Positions 37,320 to 45,826 of a stretch of 64,000 nucleotides of DNA are shown piece after piece. Position numbers and translations under genes: made by a program. Each line of letters starts with the position of its first letter. Within the stretch, counting starts at the first letter, position 1. The stretch comes from Kurthia senegalensis (GTDB taxonomy: Bacteria; Bacillota; Bacilli; Bacillales_A; Planococcaceae): contig NZ_HE611064.1 of assembly GCF_000285595.1 (NCBI RefSeq), positions 847,601 to 911,600 of the forward strand, written 5' to 3'. Under the pieces are notes generated by a model. It worked only from the letters and a program-made list of their open reading frames with translations, searched no databases and had not been told where the DNA came from.

Positions 37320-38501
37320 TTAAACTTCAATCATAATGGCATCTCCTTGACCGCCGCCTGAACAAATAGCCGCAATACCGATTCCGCCACCTTGCCTTTT
37401 CAATTGATGCGCGAGCGTTAAAATGATGCGGGTGCCGCTCGCCCCAATTGGATGTCCGAGTGCAACTGCTCCACCGTTGACATTCATTTTTTCTGTATTT
37501 AGTTTCGCAAAATCTTTCGCGATTAATGCGACGACTGCGAACGCTTCATTAATTTCAAATAAATCGATATCTTCTAATGATTTATTCGTTTTCTTCAACA
37601 ATTTTTGAATCGCGATTCCCGGTGTTTCGGGGAATCTACTCGCTTCTACCGCAACTGTCGTATGCCCAATAATCGTCGCAAGCGGCTCTATTTGACGTCG
37701 CTCTGCTTCTTCGTCCGACATTAAGACGAGTGCTGCTGCACCGTCATTAATACCGGGCGCATTCCCAGCTGTAACTGTCCCATCATCGTTAAAAGCTGGC
37801 TTTAATCGTTGGAGCACTTCTACAGTCGTTCCGTTGCGTGGCGCTTCATCTTGTACGAGCGTCGTCACATTCCCTTTGCGATCTTGTTTTTCGATTGAAA
37901 TGAGTTCGTCCGTAAAGCGACGATTTTCAATCGCATCGACCGCCAATTGTTGACTTCGTGTCGCCCATAAATCTTGATCCAGACGCGTAATAGAAAAACT
38001 TCTCGCTGAAGCGTCTCCATATGCCCCCATATGAATATGTTCTGGATGGAAGGCACATGTTAGACCGTCTGTTAATACGTCGTCTAAAAGAACCGCATTG
38101 CCCATTCTCGAACCGAAACGATTCGTCGGTGCTAAATATGGCGCATTTGACATCGACTCCATACCACCCGCTACGATTACATTCGCATCGCCGCTTCGGA
38201 TAATTTGATCTGCTAACGTGACGCTTCGCATGCCAGAAGCACATACTTTATTAATTGTCTCCGTCGGTACGTTCATCGGAATGCCCGCTTTATGCGCTGC
38301 TTGTCGAGAAGGAATTTGTCCCTGTCCCGCTTGTAAAACAGACCCCATAATGACTTCTTCAATTTCCTGTGGTGCAATACGAGCTGCTTCAAGAGCACCT
38401 TGAATCGCAAAACCACCTAAATCACTCGCGGTAAAACTTGATAACATGCCGCCAAATTTCCCAAAAGGCGTTCGCTTCCCTGCTACAATTACTGTTTTCA
38501 A
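37320..38501 (-). CDS. Acetyl-CoA acetyltransferase (thiolase)
   Basis: This thiolase makes or cleaves acetoacetyl-CoA. Catalytic residues are visible: Cys in NKVCASGMRSV near residue 88, His in GGAVALGHPIGASGTR near 350 and Cys in AICSGGGQGDA near 380. The preferred start is TTG at 38501 (reading KTVIVAGKRTPFG), because AAAGGGG lies nine bases upstream; another TTG at 38510 abuts that site. It lies between fadF and the acyl-CoA dehydrogenase. Confidence 0.92.
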   Translation of the reverse strand: MKTVIVAGKRTPFGKFGGMLSSFTASDLGGFAIQGALEAARIAPQEIEEVIMGSVLQAGQGQIPSRQAAHKAGIPMNVPTETINKVCASGMRSVTLADQIIRSGDANVIVAGGMESMSNAPYLAPTNRFGSRMGNAVLLDDVLTDGLTCAFHPEHIHMGAYGDASARSFSITRLDQDLWATRSQQLAVDAIENRRFTDELISIEKQDRKGNVTTLVQDEAPRNGTTVEVLQRLKPAFNDDGTVTAGNAPGINDGAAALVLMSDEEAERRQIEPLATIIGHTTVAVEASRFPETPGIAIQKLLKKTNKSLEDIDLFEINEAFAVVALIAKDFAKLNTEKMNVNGGAVALGHPIGASGTRIILTLAHQLKRQGGGIGIAAICSGGGQGDAIMIEV

Positions 38502-38530
38502 CGTCTGCAACCCCTTTTGACTTTCATCAA

Positions 38531-40705
38531 TTAGTTTTGTGCTGTTACTTCTTCTGTTTCTGTTACCTCTTCTTCAATGACAACCGGCTCATCACCAAAA
38601 ATTGAGCGCTCTAGTAATTCTGCTACGTCATACGTACCAACTGAATCTTCTACTTCCTTCGCTTTCGTACCGTCTGATAACATCGTTAAGCAGTACGGAC
38701 ATCCTGCCGAAATAACGGTCGGATTCGTCGCAAGCGCTTGTTCTGTACGCGCTACGTTAATACGGTTGCCGACATGTTCTTCCATCCACATTAAACCGCC
38801 ACCTGCGCCACAGCACATCGCTTCTTCGCGATTACGTTCCATTTCAACGAGTTCCACACCTGGAATCGATTTTAAAATTTCACGTGGTGCATCGTACACA
38901 TCGTTGTAGCGACCTAAGTAACAAGAATCGTGGAATACGATTTTCTCTTGTACCGCATGTGTCGGTTTCAACTTGCCGTCTCTTACTAATTCGTATAAGA
39001 ATTCTGTATGATGGTAAACTTCCCCACTCCAACCGAAATCTGAGTATTCATTTTTGAAAATATTAAATGCGTGTGGATCAATCGTAATAATTTTCTTCAC
39101 TTCTGCTTTATCGAACTCTTTAATGTTCGCTTCCGCAAGTTCTTGGAATAAGAATTCATTACCGAGACGACGTGGCGTATCACCCGAGTTTTTCTCTTTG
39201 TTGCCTAGAATCGCAAATTTCACACCTGCTTCATTTAATAAATGAGCAAATGATAGAGCGATTTTTTGTGAACGATTATCGAATGAACCCATTGAGCCAA
39301 CCCATAATAAGTATTCAAATTCTTCGCCTGCTTTTTGTGCTTCTTTCACCGTTGGAATGTGAAGTTCTGGACGTGCATCACGCCAGTTTTCTTTTTCTTT
39401 ACGGTTAATCCCCCAAGGATTGCCTTGACGTTCAATGTTATTCATCGCACGTTGTGCATCCGAATTCACTTTTCCTTCTGTCATCGTTAAATAACGACGA
39501 AGGTCGATAATTTTTTCAACGTGTTCGTTCATTACTGGACATTGGTCTTCACAGTTACGACAAGTCGTACAAGCCCAAATCTCTTCCTCCGTAATAACGT
39601 CCCCGATTAATGACGGGCTATAAATATCGTCAATTACTGCACCTTCTGCTCCAGCAGCAAATGCTAATTGGTTTCCTTTAGATTTGTTGAATAAGAATCC
39701 TGGAACCCATGGTTGTTGCTGTGTTTGTACAGCACCTGTAAATGTTAAATGGTCACGTAATTTTACCATTAAGTCCATCGGTGACAGCATTTTCCCTGTC
39801 CCTGTTGCTGGACACATATTCGTACAACGACCACATTCTACACAAGCGTATAAGTCGAGTAGCTGTAGATCCGTAAAGTCGGTAATTTTCCCGACGCCGA
39901 ATGTCGCTTCTTCCTCTTCCGCTCCTTCTTCTTCGCTTTCTTCTTCGAAAGCTGTGAAGTCGATTGGTTTTAATTTCCCGACAGGCGTTACACGGTTAAA
40001 GTAAACGTTTAACGGTCCTGCGATTAAATGCGCGTGTTTCGATTGTGGAATGTACACTAAGAACGTTAATAATACGATTAAGTGAATCCACCACATAATG
40101 TAGAACAGTGTAATAGCTGCTGCTTCGGGTAAAAAACTGAATATTACAGCAATTCCGGACGCAATTGGTTCTGACCATGTCGCCTCATGACCGTGCCAAA
40201 TCATGCCCATACCGTTGCCGACTAATACAGAAATCATTAATGACCCGATAAAAATTAGTACGAGACCATTTTTGATACCGCGTTTTAGACGGACAAGTTT
40301 TTCAATATAACGTCGGTAGAATGCCCCGATTACTGATACTAAAATGACTAATGTGACGATTTCTTGGAAAAATGTGAAGAATGGATAAAATGATCCAAAT
40401 GGTAAATGTGACCCTGGTTTTAACCCTTTCCAAATAAAATCAATTGCCCCGAATTGAACTAAAAGGAATCCGTAGAACATCATGACATGAAGAATACCAC
40501 TTTTTTTGTCTTTCATTAGTTTCTTCTGACCGAAAACCATTACCCAAATTTTGTTTAGGCGTGCTTTCACATCTTTATCAAACTCTTCTTTTTTCCCCAT
40601 TTTTACAAACTCATAGCGCGTTTTTACTAAATAGCCGAATAAGTATAAACCGTACCCCACGACGACGATCGCTAAGATCCAGTTTGCGATTAATAATGGA
40701 TTCAT
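38531..40705 (-). CDS. fadF: FadF-like membrane iron-sulfur oxidoreductase
   Basis: This membrane Fe-S protein probably passes electrons from acyl-CoA dehydrogenase/ETF to quinone. The 724-residue protein has an N-terminal membrane part with about six helices. It also has two 4Fe-4S motifs (CVECGRCTNMCP near residue 290, CTTCRNCEDQCPV near 395) and C-terminal CCG domains (CYLGRYNDVYDAPR and CCGAGGGLMW). B. subtilis YwjF/FadF has the same architecture and neighbours. It is the first gene behind the FadR-type operator. Confidence 0.9.
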   Translation of the reverse strand: MNPLLIANWILAIVVVGYGLYLFGYLVKTRYEFVKMGKKEEFDKDVKARLNKIWVMVFGQKKLMKDKKSGILHVMMFYGFLLVQFGAIDFIWKGLKPGSHLPFGSFYPFFTFFQEIVTLVILVSVIGAFYRRYIEKLVRLKRGIKNGLVLIFIGSLMISVLVGNGMGMIWHGHEATWSEPIASGIAVIFSFLPEAAAITLFYIMWWIHLIVLLTFLVYIPQSKHAHLIAGPLNVYFNRVTPVGKLKPIDFTAFEEESEEEGAEEEEATFGVGKITDFTDLQLLDLYACVECGRCTNMCPATGTGKMLSPMDLMVKLRDHLTFTGAVQTQQQPWVPGFLFNKSKGNQLAFAAGAEGAVIDDIYSPSLIGDVITEEEIWACTTCRNCEDQCPVMNEHVEKIIDLRRYLTMTEGKVNSDAQRAMNNIERQGNPWGINRKEKENWRDARPELHIPTVKEAQKAGEEFEYLLWVGSMGSFDNRSQKIALSFAHLLNEAGVKFAILGNKEKNSGDTPRRLGNEFLFQELAEANIKEFDKAEVKKIITIDPHAFNIFKNEYSDFGWSGEVYHHTEFLYELVRDGKLKPTHAVQEKIVFHDSCYLGRYNDVYDAPREILKSIPGVELVEMERNREEAMCCGAGGGLMWMEEHVGNRINVARTEQALATNPTVISAGCPYCLTMLSDGTKAKEVEDSVGTYDVAELLERSIFGDEPVVIEEEVTETEEVTAQN

Positions 40706-40773
40706 GCCCTTCCCCCCTCAAAGACTGCATTTTCCTATTTGTATAGTATTTGGTTACTTTTGGAATTAACCAT

Positions 40774-40803
40774 ATTTTACGTTATGAATAATCATTCAGT
40801 CAA
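40774..40803 (-). promoter_or_regulatory. fad promoter with embedded FadR-type operator
   Basis: The minus strand has -35 TTGACT (40798-40803), an 18-base spacer and -10 TAAAAT (40774-40779). The spacer is almost filled by TGAATGATTATTCATAAC (40781-40798), matching 15 of 18 positions of my recalled Bacillus FadR consensus TGAATGAnTAnTCATTCA. A repressor bound there would block polymerase, and acyl-CoA would release it. The site controls fadF, the thiolase, the dehydrogenase and perhaps icmF. Confidence 0.8.
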
Positions 40804-40870
40804 TATTTTTCCGCAATATGTTTTATTTTTTCGTAAAAATGCACATTTTTCTTTAAAAGTAATTCACAAA

Positions 40871-40915
40871 AAAAGATATAAGAATCACTTTTAAAGAAGC
40901 GTTCTTATATCTTTT
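40871..40915 (-). terminator. Terminator of the cobalamin operon
   Basis: Fourteen-base perfect arms aaaagatataagaa/ttcttatatctttt are followed on the minus strand by a T7 run. It lies 69 bases after the pduO stop and ends the operon before the fad promoter. Confidence 0.9.
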
Positions 40916-40983
40916 GTATGTTTTTTATTCAATTTCGCGACGAAAGTCTGAGCATCTCCTTCTTCCTTTCGTCTTCGTTTTTG

Positions 40984-41568
40984 TTATGATTTTTTCTTCG
41001 ACGTCGTAAACACATTTGCGCTACGAACATACTCATTATTATTAATATTTAAGCGTGCATTCACGACGAGTGATGCCGCGAATAAGTAATCTGATAAACG
41101 GTTTAAATAACGTTGTACGACTGGTGAAACGTCTCCTTCTTGCGCTTGCTTCATCAACGTAACCGTTTGGCGTTCAGCACGACGCGCGACCGTTCTCGCA
41201 ATGTGTAATGTTGCTGCTGCAGGAGAACCACCTGGTAATACGAATTTTTGAAGTTCTGGTGCTTCAGTCATTAAAACATCGATACGCTCTTCCATTTCAG
41301 CAATCGGCTCATCCGCTAATTTGTAATGACGTTCTTTCATTACATTTGCTAAATCGCCACCACCATCGAATAATTCATTTTGAATTTTTTCAAGGTCCGC
41401 ACAAATATCACCGAATGTCGCTTCCTCTAATTCCGTCAACGCTTTACCGATGATTGCATTCAATTCATCAATCGTTCCGTATGCTTCTACACGTGCATCA
41501 TCTTTATCCACACGTCCTCCGATAATGCTCGTTTGCCCTTTGTCCCCTGTTTTCGTATAAATGTTCAT
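40984..41568 (-). CDS. pduO: Cob(I)alamin adenosyltransferase, PduO type
   Basis: It transfers the adenosyl group of ATP to cob(I)alamin or cobinamide to form the coenzyme. The 194-residue protein has YTKTGDKGQTSIIGG at the N-terminus (ATP-binding loop), RVEAYGTIDELNA, and RTVARRAER (ATP-contact Arg segment) near residue 130. The ATG at 41568 overlaps the previous gene by four bases. It is the last gene of the riboswitch-controlled operon. Confidence 0.95.
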   Translation of the reverse strand: MNIYTKTGDKGQTSIIGGRVDKDDARVEAYGTIDELNAIIGKALTELEEATFGDICADLEKIQNELFDGGGDLANVMKERHYKLADEPIAEMEERIDVLMTEAPELQKFVLPGGSPAAATLHIARTVARRAERQTVTLMKQAQEGDVSPVVQRYLNRLSDYLFAASLVVNARLNINNNEYVRSANVFTTSKKKS

Positions 41569-41966
41569 TGCCATCCATCTCCTTTTTTGATCGTTTCAGC
41601 GATGCCATACCATACGCGCGTAATCGTCGCTGCTTCTTTAAATAATACTTGATACAGTCTTCCACACGTATCCCTTAATTGCCGTTCTAAAGGGTCTACG
41701 GGTACGATGCCTCTACTAATATCCGTCACAATCAAAATTAGTTGTGCGCATTGCTTATCAAGCACCATTAACTGTTCAGCTATTTCTAATGCTACTTGTT
41801 GCTCTTCCCGTTGTAAATTTTTCGCAACTATTTTTTCGAGATTCGTGATGACGACATTACCTGTTTGAGGAGCAGTAGGAAGCTCTCCGTCAAACCACGT
41901 ACTTTTTATACGTTGTTTCACGTATGTTTTTTTGCCGTTAAAAGCTCCACCGATAACGATGTGCAT
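41565..41966 (-). CDS. Compact CobU-like protein
   Basis: This is a short (133-residue) relative of adenosylcobinamide kinase/guanylyltransferase, distinct from the full CobU in the same operon. The P-loop is altered to IGGAFNGKKTYV. The C-terminal part IVTDISRGIVPVDPLERQLRD then GRLYQVLFKEA matches CobU. The segment with the catalytic His of full CobU (HHKRLR) is missing, so guanylyltransferase activity is doubtful. It overlaps cobC by 49 bases and pduO by four. Role unknown. Confidence 0.75.
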   Translation of the reverse strand: MHIVIGGAFNGKKTYVKQRIKSTWFDGELPTAPQTGNVVITNLEKIVAKNLQREEQQVALEIAEQLMVLDKQCAQLILIVTDISRGIVPVDPLERQLRDTCGRLYQVLFKEAATITRVWYGIAETIKKGDGWQ

Positions 41967-42511
41967 CGCTGTCCCTCCTTAAACTGTTGCCAACTGTCCC
42001 ACGTTAATACGTATCGTTCGTTATGCCCGATTGTATAAGCCCAAAAATCTTGCTTCTTCGGTGCATAATTAACGAGAATAGCACGGATCGTTCCGCCGTG
42101 TAATACACCAAATAGCTTGTCATACTTCGGCAATTGTTGAATACCTTTTTCTACGCGTTTAAATAATGCGTGAAGTGTTTCTCCGTTCGGTGGTGACACG
42201 TTATACGGATCATCAATCCATGCTCTGTAACGAGGATTGTCTTTTAACTGCTCATACGTCTGCATTTCAAAATCACCAAAATGACTTTCTCTAAAGTCAC
42301 TAAATCGTTGCACGTTGGCATTCGGAAAATAGTGCTTTGCGGTAATCACCGTTCGTTGTAAATCACTGCAAAAAGCATACGTTGCTTTCGCATCGACGAC
42401 CGGAAGATTTTCCGTCAGCAACACATCATCTGTCCAACCGACGTAGCGCTTTTCATCATTGCCTACCGTCTTCCCGTGGCGCATTAACTCAAGCACAAAA
42501 GGATGATCCAT
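41918..42511 (-). CDS. cobC: Histidine phosphatase, probable alpha-ribazole phosphatase
   Basis: This phosphoglycerate-mutase-fold phosphatase probably removes the 5'-phosphate of alpha-ribazole-P or adenosylcobalamin-P. The 197-residue protein has the phosphohistidine motif LMRHGKT near the start, AFCSDLQRTVITA near residue 50 and a second His in GVLHGGTIRAIL. Substrate is inferred from the operon. It overlaps cobS by 28 bases and the compact CobU-like gene by 49. Confidence 0.85.
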   Translation of the reverse strand: MDHPFVLELMRHGKTVGNDEKRYVGWTDDVLLTENLPVVDAKATYAFCSDLQRTVITAKHYFPNANVQRFSDFRESHFGDFEMQTYEQLKDNPRYRAWIDDPYNVSPPNGETLHALFKRVEKGIQQLPKYDKLFGVLHGGTIRAILVNYAPKKQDFWAYTIGHNERYVLTWDSWQQFKEGQRCTSLSVELLTAKKHT

Positions 42512-43254
42512 ACGACTGCCTCCATTCCTTCAATCCAAGCTCCATATAAATCACCTGATGCTCCACCGAAATTTTTCAGCGTCCATTTTTTATAAATGAG
42601 CACGAAAAGCATGACGATACACGTCACCGCAAGTGCATGCCAATTGTTCGTCACATACATCACGACCGCTGTCCCGATAAGTAGTGACAAAATCGTCATC
42701 ACTTTATAACGTAGCAGCAAAATATGTGTACGGAAAAAATAGCCGAGTCCTTTTTCTTTCGATGGCGGCGTTGCAACAATATAAAAACCGAGTGCTGCGC
42801 GCACGACGAATGGCACGAATAGGAGCATCGCATACTCTATTTTTTGTTGCGAAACGAGTTCGACCATAACTACTATTTTCGATAATACTAAAAAAAGTAA
42901 TGCCATCGCACCAAAAGCGCCGACACGTGGGTCATCTAAAATTTCTTGTCTTTTTTTCAAATCACGATATGAAAAATACGCATCGCCCATATCGACAAAA
43001 CCGTCTAAATGAAGCCCACCGGTCATTATAATAAACGCCATAACGAGAATAAATCCGGTGAGTAGTGGTGATGCACTCGTTTGTTGTAAGCCGTAATAAA
43101 GAAGTGCAGCAACCACTCCGAACAATGCGCCGAGCCACGGTAAAAATTGAAACATATGCGTCACTGTTTTTTTCGTTAAATCAAACTGCTTAGGAATCGG
43201 TACGATCGTGAAAAATTGAAAAGCGAGTCCAATCCCGGTCCATATATTTTTCAA
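42484..43254 (-). CDS. cobS: Adenosylcobinamide-GDP ribazoletransferase
   Basis: This membrane enzyme joins AdoCbi-GDP to alpha-ribazole(-P) to give cobalamin. The 256-residue protein has several membrane helices, and the family motif GGLHLDGFVDMGDAYF (about residues 80-95) carries the metal-binding aspartates. The start is TTG at 43254, with AAGGAG nine bases upstream inside the end of cobU, giving a 65-base overlap. Confidence 0.93.
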   Translation of the reverse strand: MKNIWTGIGLAFQFFTIVPIPKQFDLTKKTVTHMFQFLPWLGALFGVVAALLYYGLQQTSASPLLTGFILVMAFIIMTGGLHLDGFVDMGDAYFSYRDLKKRQEILDDPRVGAFGAMALLFLVLSKIVVMVELVSQQKIEYAMLLFVPFVVRAALGFYIVATPPSKEKGLGYFFRTHILLLRYKVMTILSLLIGTAVVMYVTNNWHALAVTCIVMLFVLIYKKWTLKNFGGASGDLYGAWIEGMEAVVWIILLCLS

Positions 43255-43831
43255 AAATTGTTGCTCCTTTCCAAAACGTCGTTGCTTTATACGTCATCTC
43301 AATCGCCACGTCTGCTCGTTTTACCATTTCACAATGGATTCTCCCCAAATTCTTCATGTATACGTATGTTTCCTCGTTGTTCGGAATGCCTGCATCGAGT
43401 ACTTCATTCGAAACGACGATGAGTGTATGTCCGGCATCGTGCAACATTTGTAGTTCTATAAACATTTGGTTAATACGGTTTTGTAGTAAGTCCTCATTTT
43501 GCCACGCAGGCATACCGTCTGTAGAGACTTCATAACATTCATTGCCGAGCCATGTCGTCACACAATCCCATAAAATAACGCTCCGCTCCGGAATGTGTTC
43601 ACGTAATAAATAAAAATCGGTCGGTCGCTCAATCGTCAACCAACCTTCTCCTTCACGCAAACGTTTATGGTGTGCAATGCGACGCGTCATCTCTTCATCG
43701 AATGCGACACCTGTCGCAACGTATACGAGCGACTCATATTGTTTTTTTAAAGCTTTTGCACACCGTTCAGCAAATTGACTTTTCCCACTTCGTACACCGC
43801 CTGTTATGAAGATCCATGGATTGTTTGCCAT
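43190..43831 (-). CDS. cobU: Adenosylcobinamide kinase / GTP:AdoCbi-P guanylyltransferase
   Basis: It phosphorylates adenosylcobinamide and then adds GMP. The 213-residue protein starts at ATG 43831 (MANNPWIFITGG) with GGAG upstream. The P-loop is TGGVRSGKSQFAE, the catalytic His lies in RIAHHKRLR, and SNEVLDAGIPNNEE is the family's C-terminal motif. It overlaps cobD by 28 bases and cobS by 65. Confidence 0.93.
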   Translation of the reverse strand: MANNPWIFITGGVRSGKSQFAERCAKALKKQYESLVYVATGVAFDEEMTRRIAHHKRLREGEGWLTIERPTDFYLLREHIPERSVILWDCVTTWLGNECYEVSTDGMPAWQNEDLLQNRINQMFIELQMLHDAGHTLIVVSNEVLDAGIPNNEETYVYMKNLGRIHCEMVKRADVAIEMTYKATTFWKGATIFEKYMDRDWTRFSIFHDRTDS

Positions 43832-44883
43832 GCGATCATCTCCGTTTCTAAACGTGCCATTTGCGGCGCTGCTTTCATACCAATTCGAAACCATTTCCCA
43901 TCTAATCCACGAAAATTTTTCGTATGACGTAGCACGATACCTTTTCTCAGCATATGTTCAAAAAAAGCATCGCTCTGCTCAGGTCGAGGCAACTGAAATG
44001 TAATAAAATTCGTTTCACTTTTCGTATAACGATAGCCCATTTTATGTAGTTTTCTGAATATTGTTTCACGTGAAACCCGCGCCACTTCAATAGATTGTGC
44101 TCGGTACGCCCGTTGTCGTAATAACTTCGTACCGAGTGCGATGGCGATGCCATTAATATGCCAATGCGATGCAAATTTTTCTAATTGCTGAATACGACTT
44201 TCGTGGGCAATCGCATAACCTAAACGAATGCCTGGGATTTTGTACATTTTCGTCATCGAACGTACAACAATCACGAATGGATTTTGAATCGCCTCGTCTA
44301 CGAATGAATGCTCTTCTCCGATCCAATCGATAAAAGCTTCATCTAGAATTAATAACGTTTCGTATGCCGTAGCCCATTTCACGAGTTGTGTCAGCTGTTC
44401 TTTAGACGGTAAAACACCCGTCGGATTGTTCGGCGTACAAATATAACAAGCATCCATGTTCGGAAGCTGTTCTCGAATAGCTGTCATCGGCAATTCATAA
44501 TCGACTACGTTCGTCACGTTTACGTGATGAATCGTCGCATTTTGAGCACGTAACGTCGCTTCGTATTCTGAAAAGGTCGGTTGTATTAATAACACGTTCT
44601 TGTCGCGTAAAATCGATGCTAAAAAAGTGAAAATTTCTGCCGCCCCATTGCCGAGTAATACGTTTTCTTTTGGCATCTTATGAAACGCTGCGACTTCGCT
44701 TAAAAAAGGCTCACCTTTCGGATGCGGATAAACGCTAATCGCTTGCTCTAATTCCTCTTGCGTTAACGTAACAGGCATAGGCAATGGATTCACATTTTCA
44801 CTAAAATCAATTGTATCTTTTGGCATTACTAAACCGAGTTGTGCATAAAGTTGTGCAGGGTTTGCGCCGTGACTAGGTAACAA
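43804..44883 (-). CDS. cobD: L-threonine-O-3-phosphate decarboxylase (CobD)
   Basis: This PLP enzyme of the class I/II aminotransferase fold makes aminopropanol phosphate for the nucleotide loop. The 359-residue protein has IDFSENVNPLP near residue 25 (CobD-like), CTPNNPTGVLP near 160 and the PLP Lys in SMTKMYKIPGIRLGY near 225. Histidinol-phosphate aminotransferases look similar; the operon decides for CobD. The start is TTG with GGAGGG seven bases upstream, overlapping cbiB. Confidence 0.9.
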   Translation of the reverse strand: MLPSHGANPAQLYAQLGLVMPKDTIDFSENVNPLPMPVTLTQEELEQAISVYPHPKGEPFLSEVAAFHKMPKENVLLGNGAAEIFTFLASILRDKNVLLIQPTFSEYEATLRAQNATIHHVNVTNVVDYELPMTAIREQLPNMDACYICTPNNPTGVLPSKEQLTQLVKWATAYETLLILDEAFIDWIGEEHSFVDEAIQNPFVIVVRSMTKMYKIPGIRLGYAIAHESRIQQLEKFASHWHINGIAIALGTKLLRQRAYRAQSIEVARVSRETIFRKLHKMGYRYTKSETNFITFQLPRPEQSDAFFEHMLRKGIVLRHTKNFRGLDGKWFRIGMKAAPQMARLETEMIAWQTIHGSS

Positions 44884-45826
44884 TGAACATCCCTCCTATG
44901 AGTAAACCGATTATTAAAAACAATGTCGATGCACGGTACATTTGATGTACTGTCGCATGAATATGGCTCGCTTGTAACGTATGAAGCGGCTCACCCATCT
45001 CTTTACGATGAGAAATAATTCCGCCGTAAGCGTTCAACCCACCGAGTTGAATACCGAGCTGGTAAGCAGTCGCCGCTTCCAAATAACCACTATTCGGACT
45101 CGGATGCTTTTTCGCATCGATACGCCATTTTTGAAAACGTTCTTTCCAGGAAAGACCGCTCACATTTTTCGTTCCGATTAAAATTAAAAAACCCGTTACG
45201 CGGCTCGGCACGACATTCGCAGCGTCATCCATCTTCGCTGCGACGTAGCCAAACTCACCGTACGTCGTATTTTTATACGCAATCATCGAATCCAACGTAT
45301 TGATTGCTTTGTACACCCAAGCGCCTGTCGCTCCGAATAAAAAGGCATAGAAAAGCGGTGCTGTAATGCCGTCACTCGTATTTTCTGAAACGGTTTCGAC
45401 GACACCTCTCGTAATATTCGCCTCATCTAGCATTTCCGTATCTCGTCCGACAATCCAACTTAGTTTTTGGCGTGCGGTCGAAAAGTCGCCTTCAACTAAC
45501 GGTCGCTCAACATCGTACGCAGCTTGCGCTAAACTTTTTTGAGCGAGTGCCATACTAATTAAAATGGCTTCTACGATACAACCGACAACCGGATGAATAC
45601 GGTAGCTCACGAAAACGATGAAAAGTGTTACGACGAACGTCAGAAATACCGTGCTGATTGCGACGAATGCCCCTTTCATTTTACGGTGATGTCCTTTGTT
45701 CCAAACCGTCGTACAACGCTTAATATAACTACCAATCCAAATGACAGGATGCTTCAATACTTTCGGTTCTCCGTAAAAACGGTCGATTATAAATCCAGCT
45801 AAACAAGCGATTAAATGGAGCATCAT
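44873..45826 (-). CDS. cbiB: Adenosylcobinamide-phosphate synthase (CbiB)
   Basis: This membrane protein attaches aminopropanol phosphate to adenosylcobyric acid. The 317-residue product has four to five membrane helices and the family segments GFIIDRFYGEPKVLKHPV, SENTSDGITAPLFYAF and AAKMDDAANVVPSR. The ATG at 45826 overlaps the preceding gene by four bases (ATGA), so it is preferred to an upstream start. Confidence 0.92.
   Translation of the reverse strand: MMLHLIACLAGFIIDRFYGEPKVLKHPVIWIGSYIKRCTTVWNKGHHRKMKGAFVAISTVFLTFVVTLFIVFVSYRIHPVVGCIVEAILISMALAQKSLAQAAYDVERPLVEGDFSTARQKLSWIVGRDTEMLDEANITRGVVETVSENTSDGITAPLFYAFLFGATGAWVYKAINTLDSMIAYKNTTYGEFGYVAAKMDDAANVVPSRVTGFLILIGTKNVSGLSWKERFQKWRIDAKKHPSPNSGYLEAATAYQLGIQLGGLNAYGGIISHRKEMGEPLHTLQASHIHATVHQMYRASTLFLIIGLLIGGMFIVT

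Noticed and set aside
36000-37320. A second FadR site before icmF or the acyl-CoA dehydrogenase
   Set aside because: I looked for TGAATGA/TCATTCA half-sites and found no convincing pair there.
38577-38909. Plus-strand frames of about 100 codons opposite fadF, pyrG, atpA and similar genes
   Set aside because: They lie antisense to strongly recognised proteins and have no ribosome binding sites of their own.
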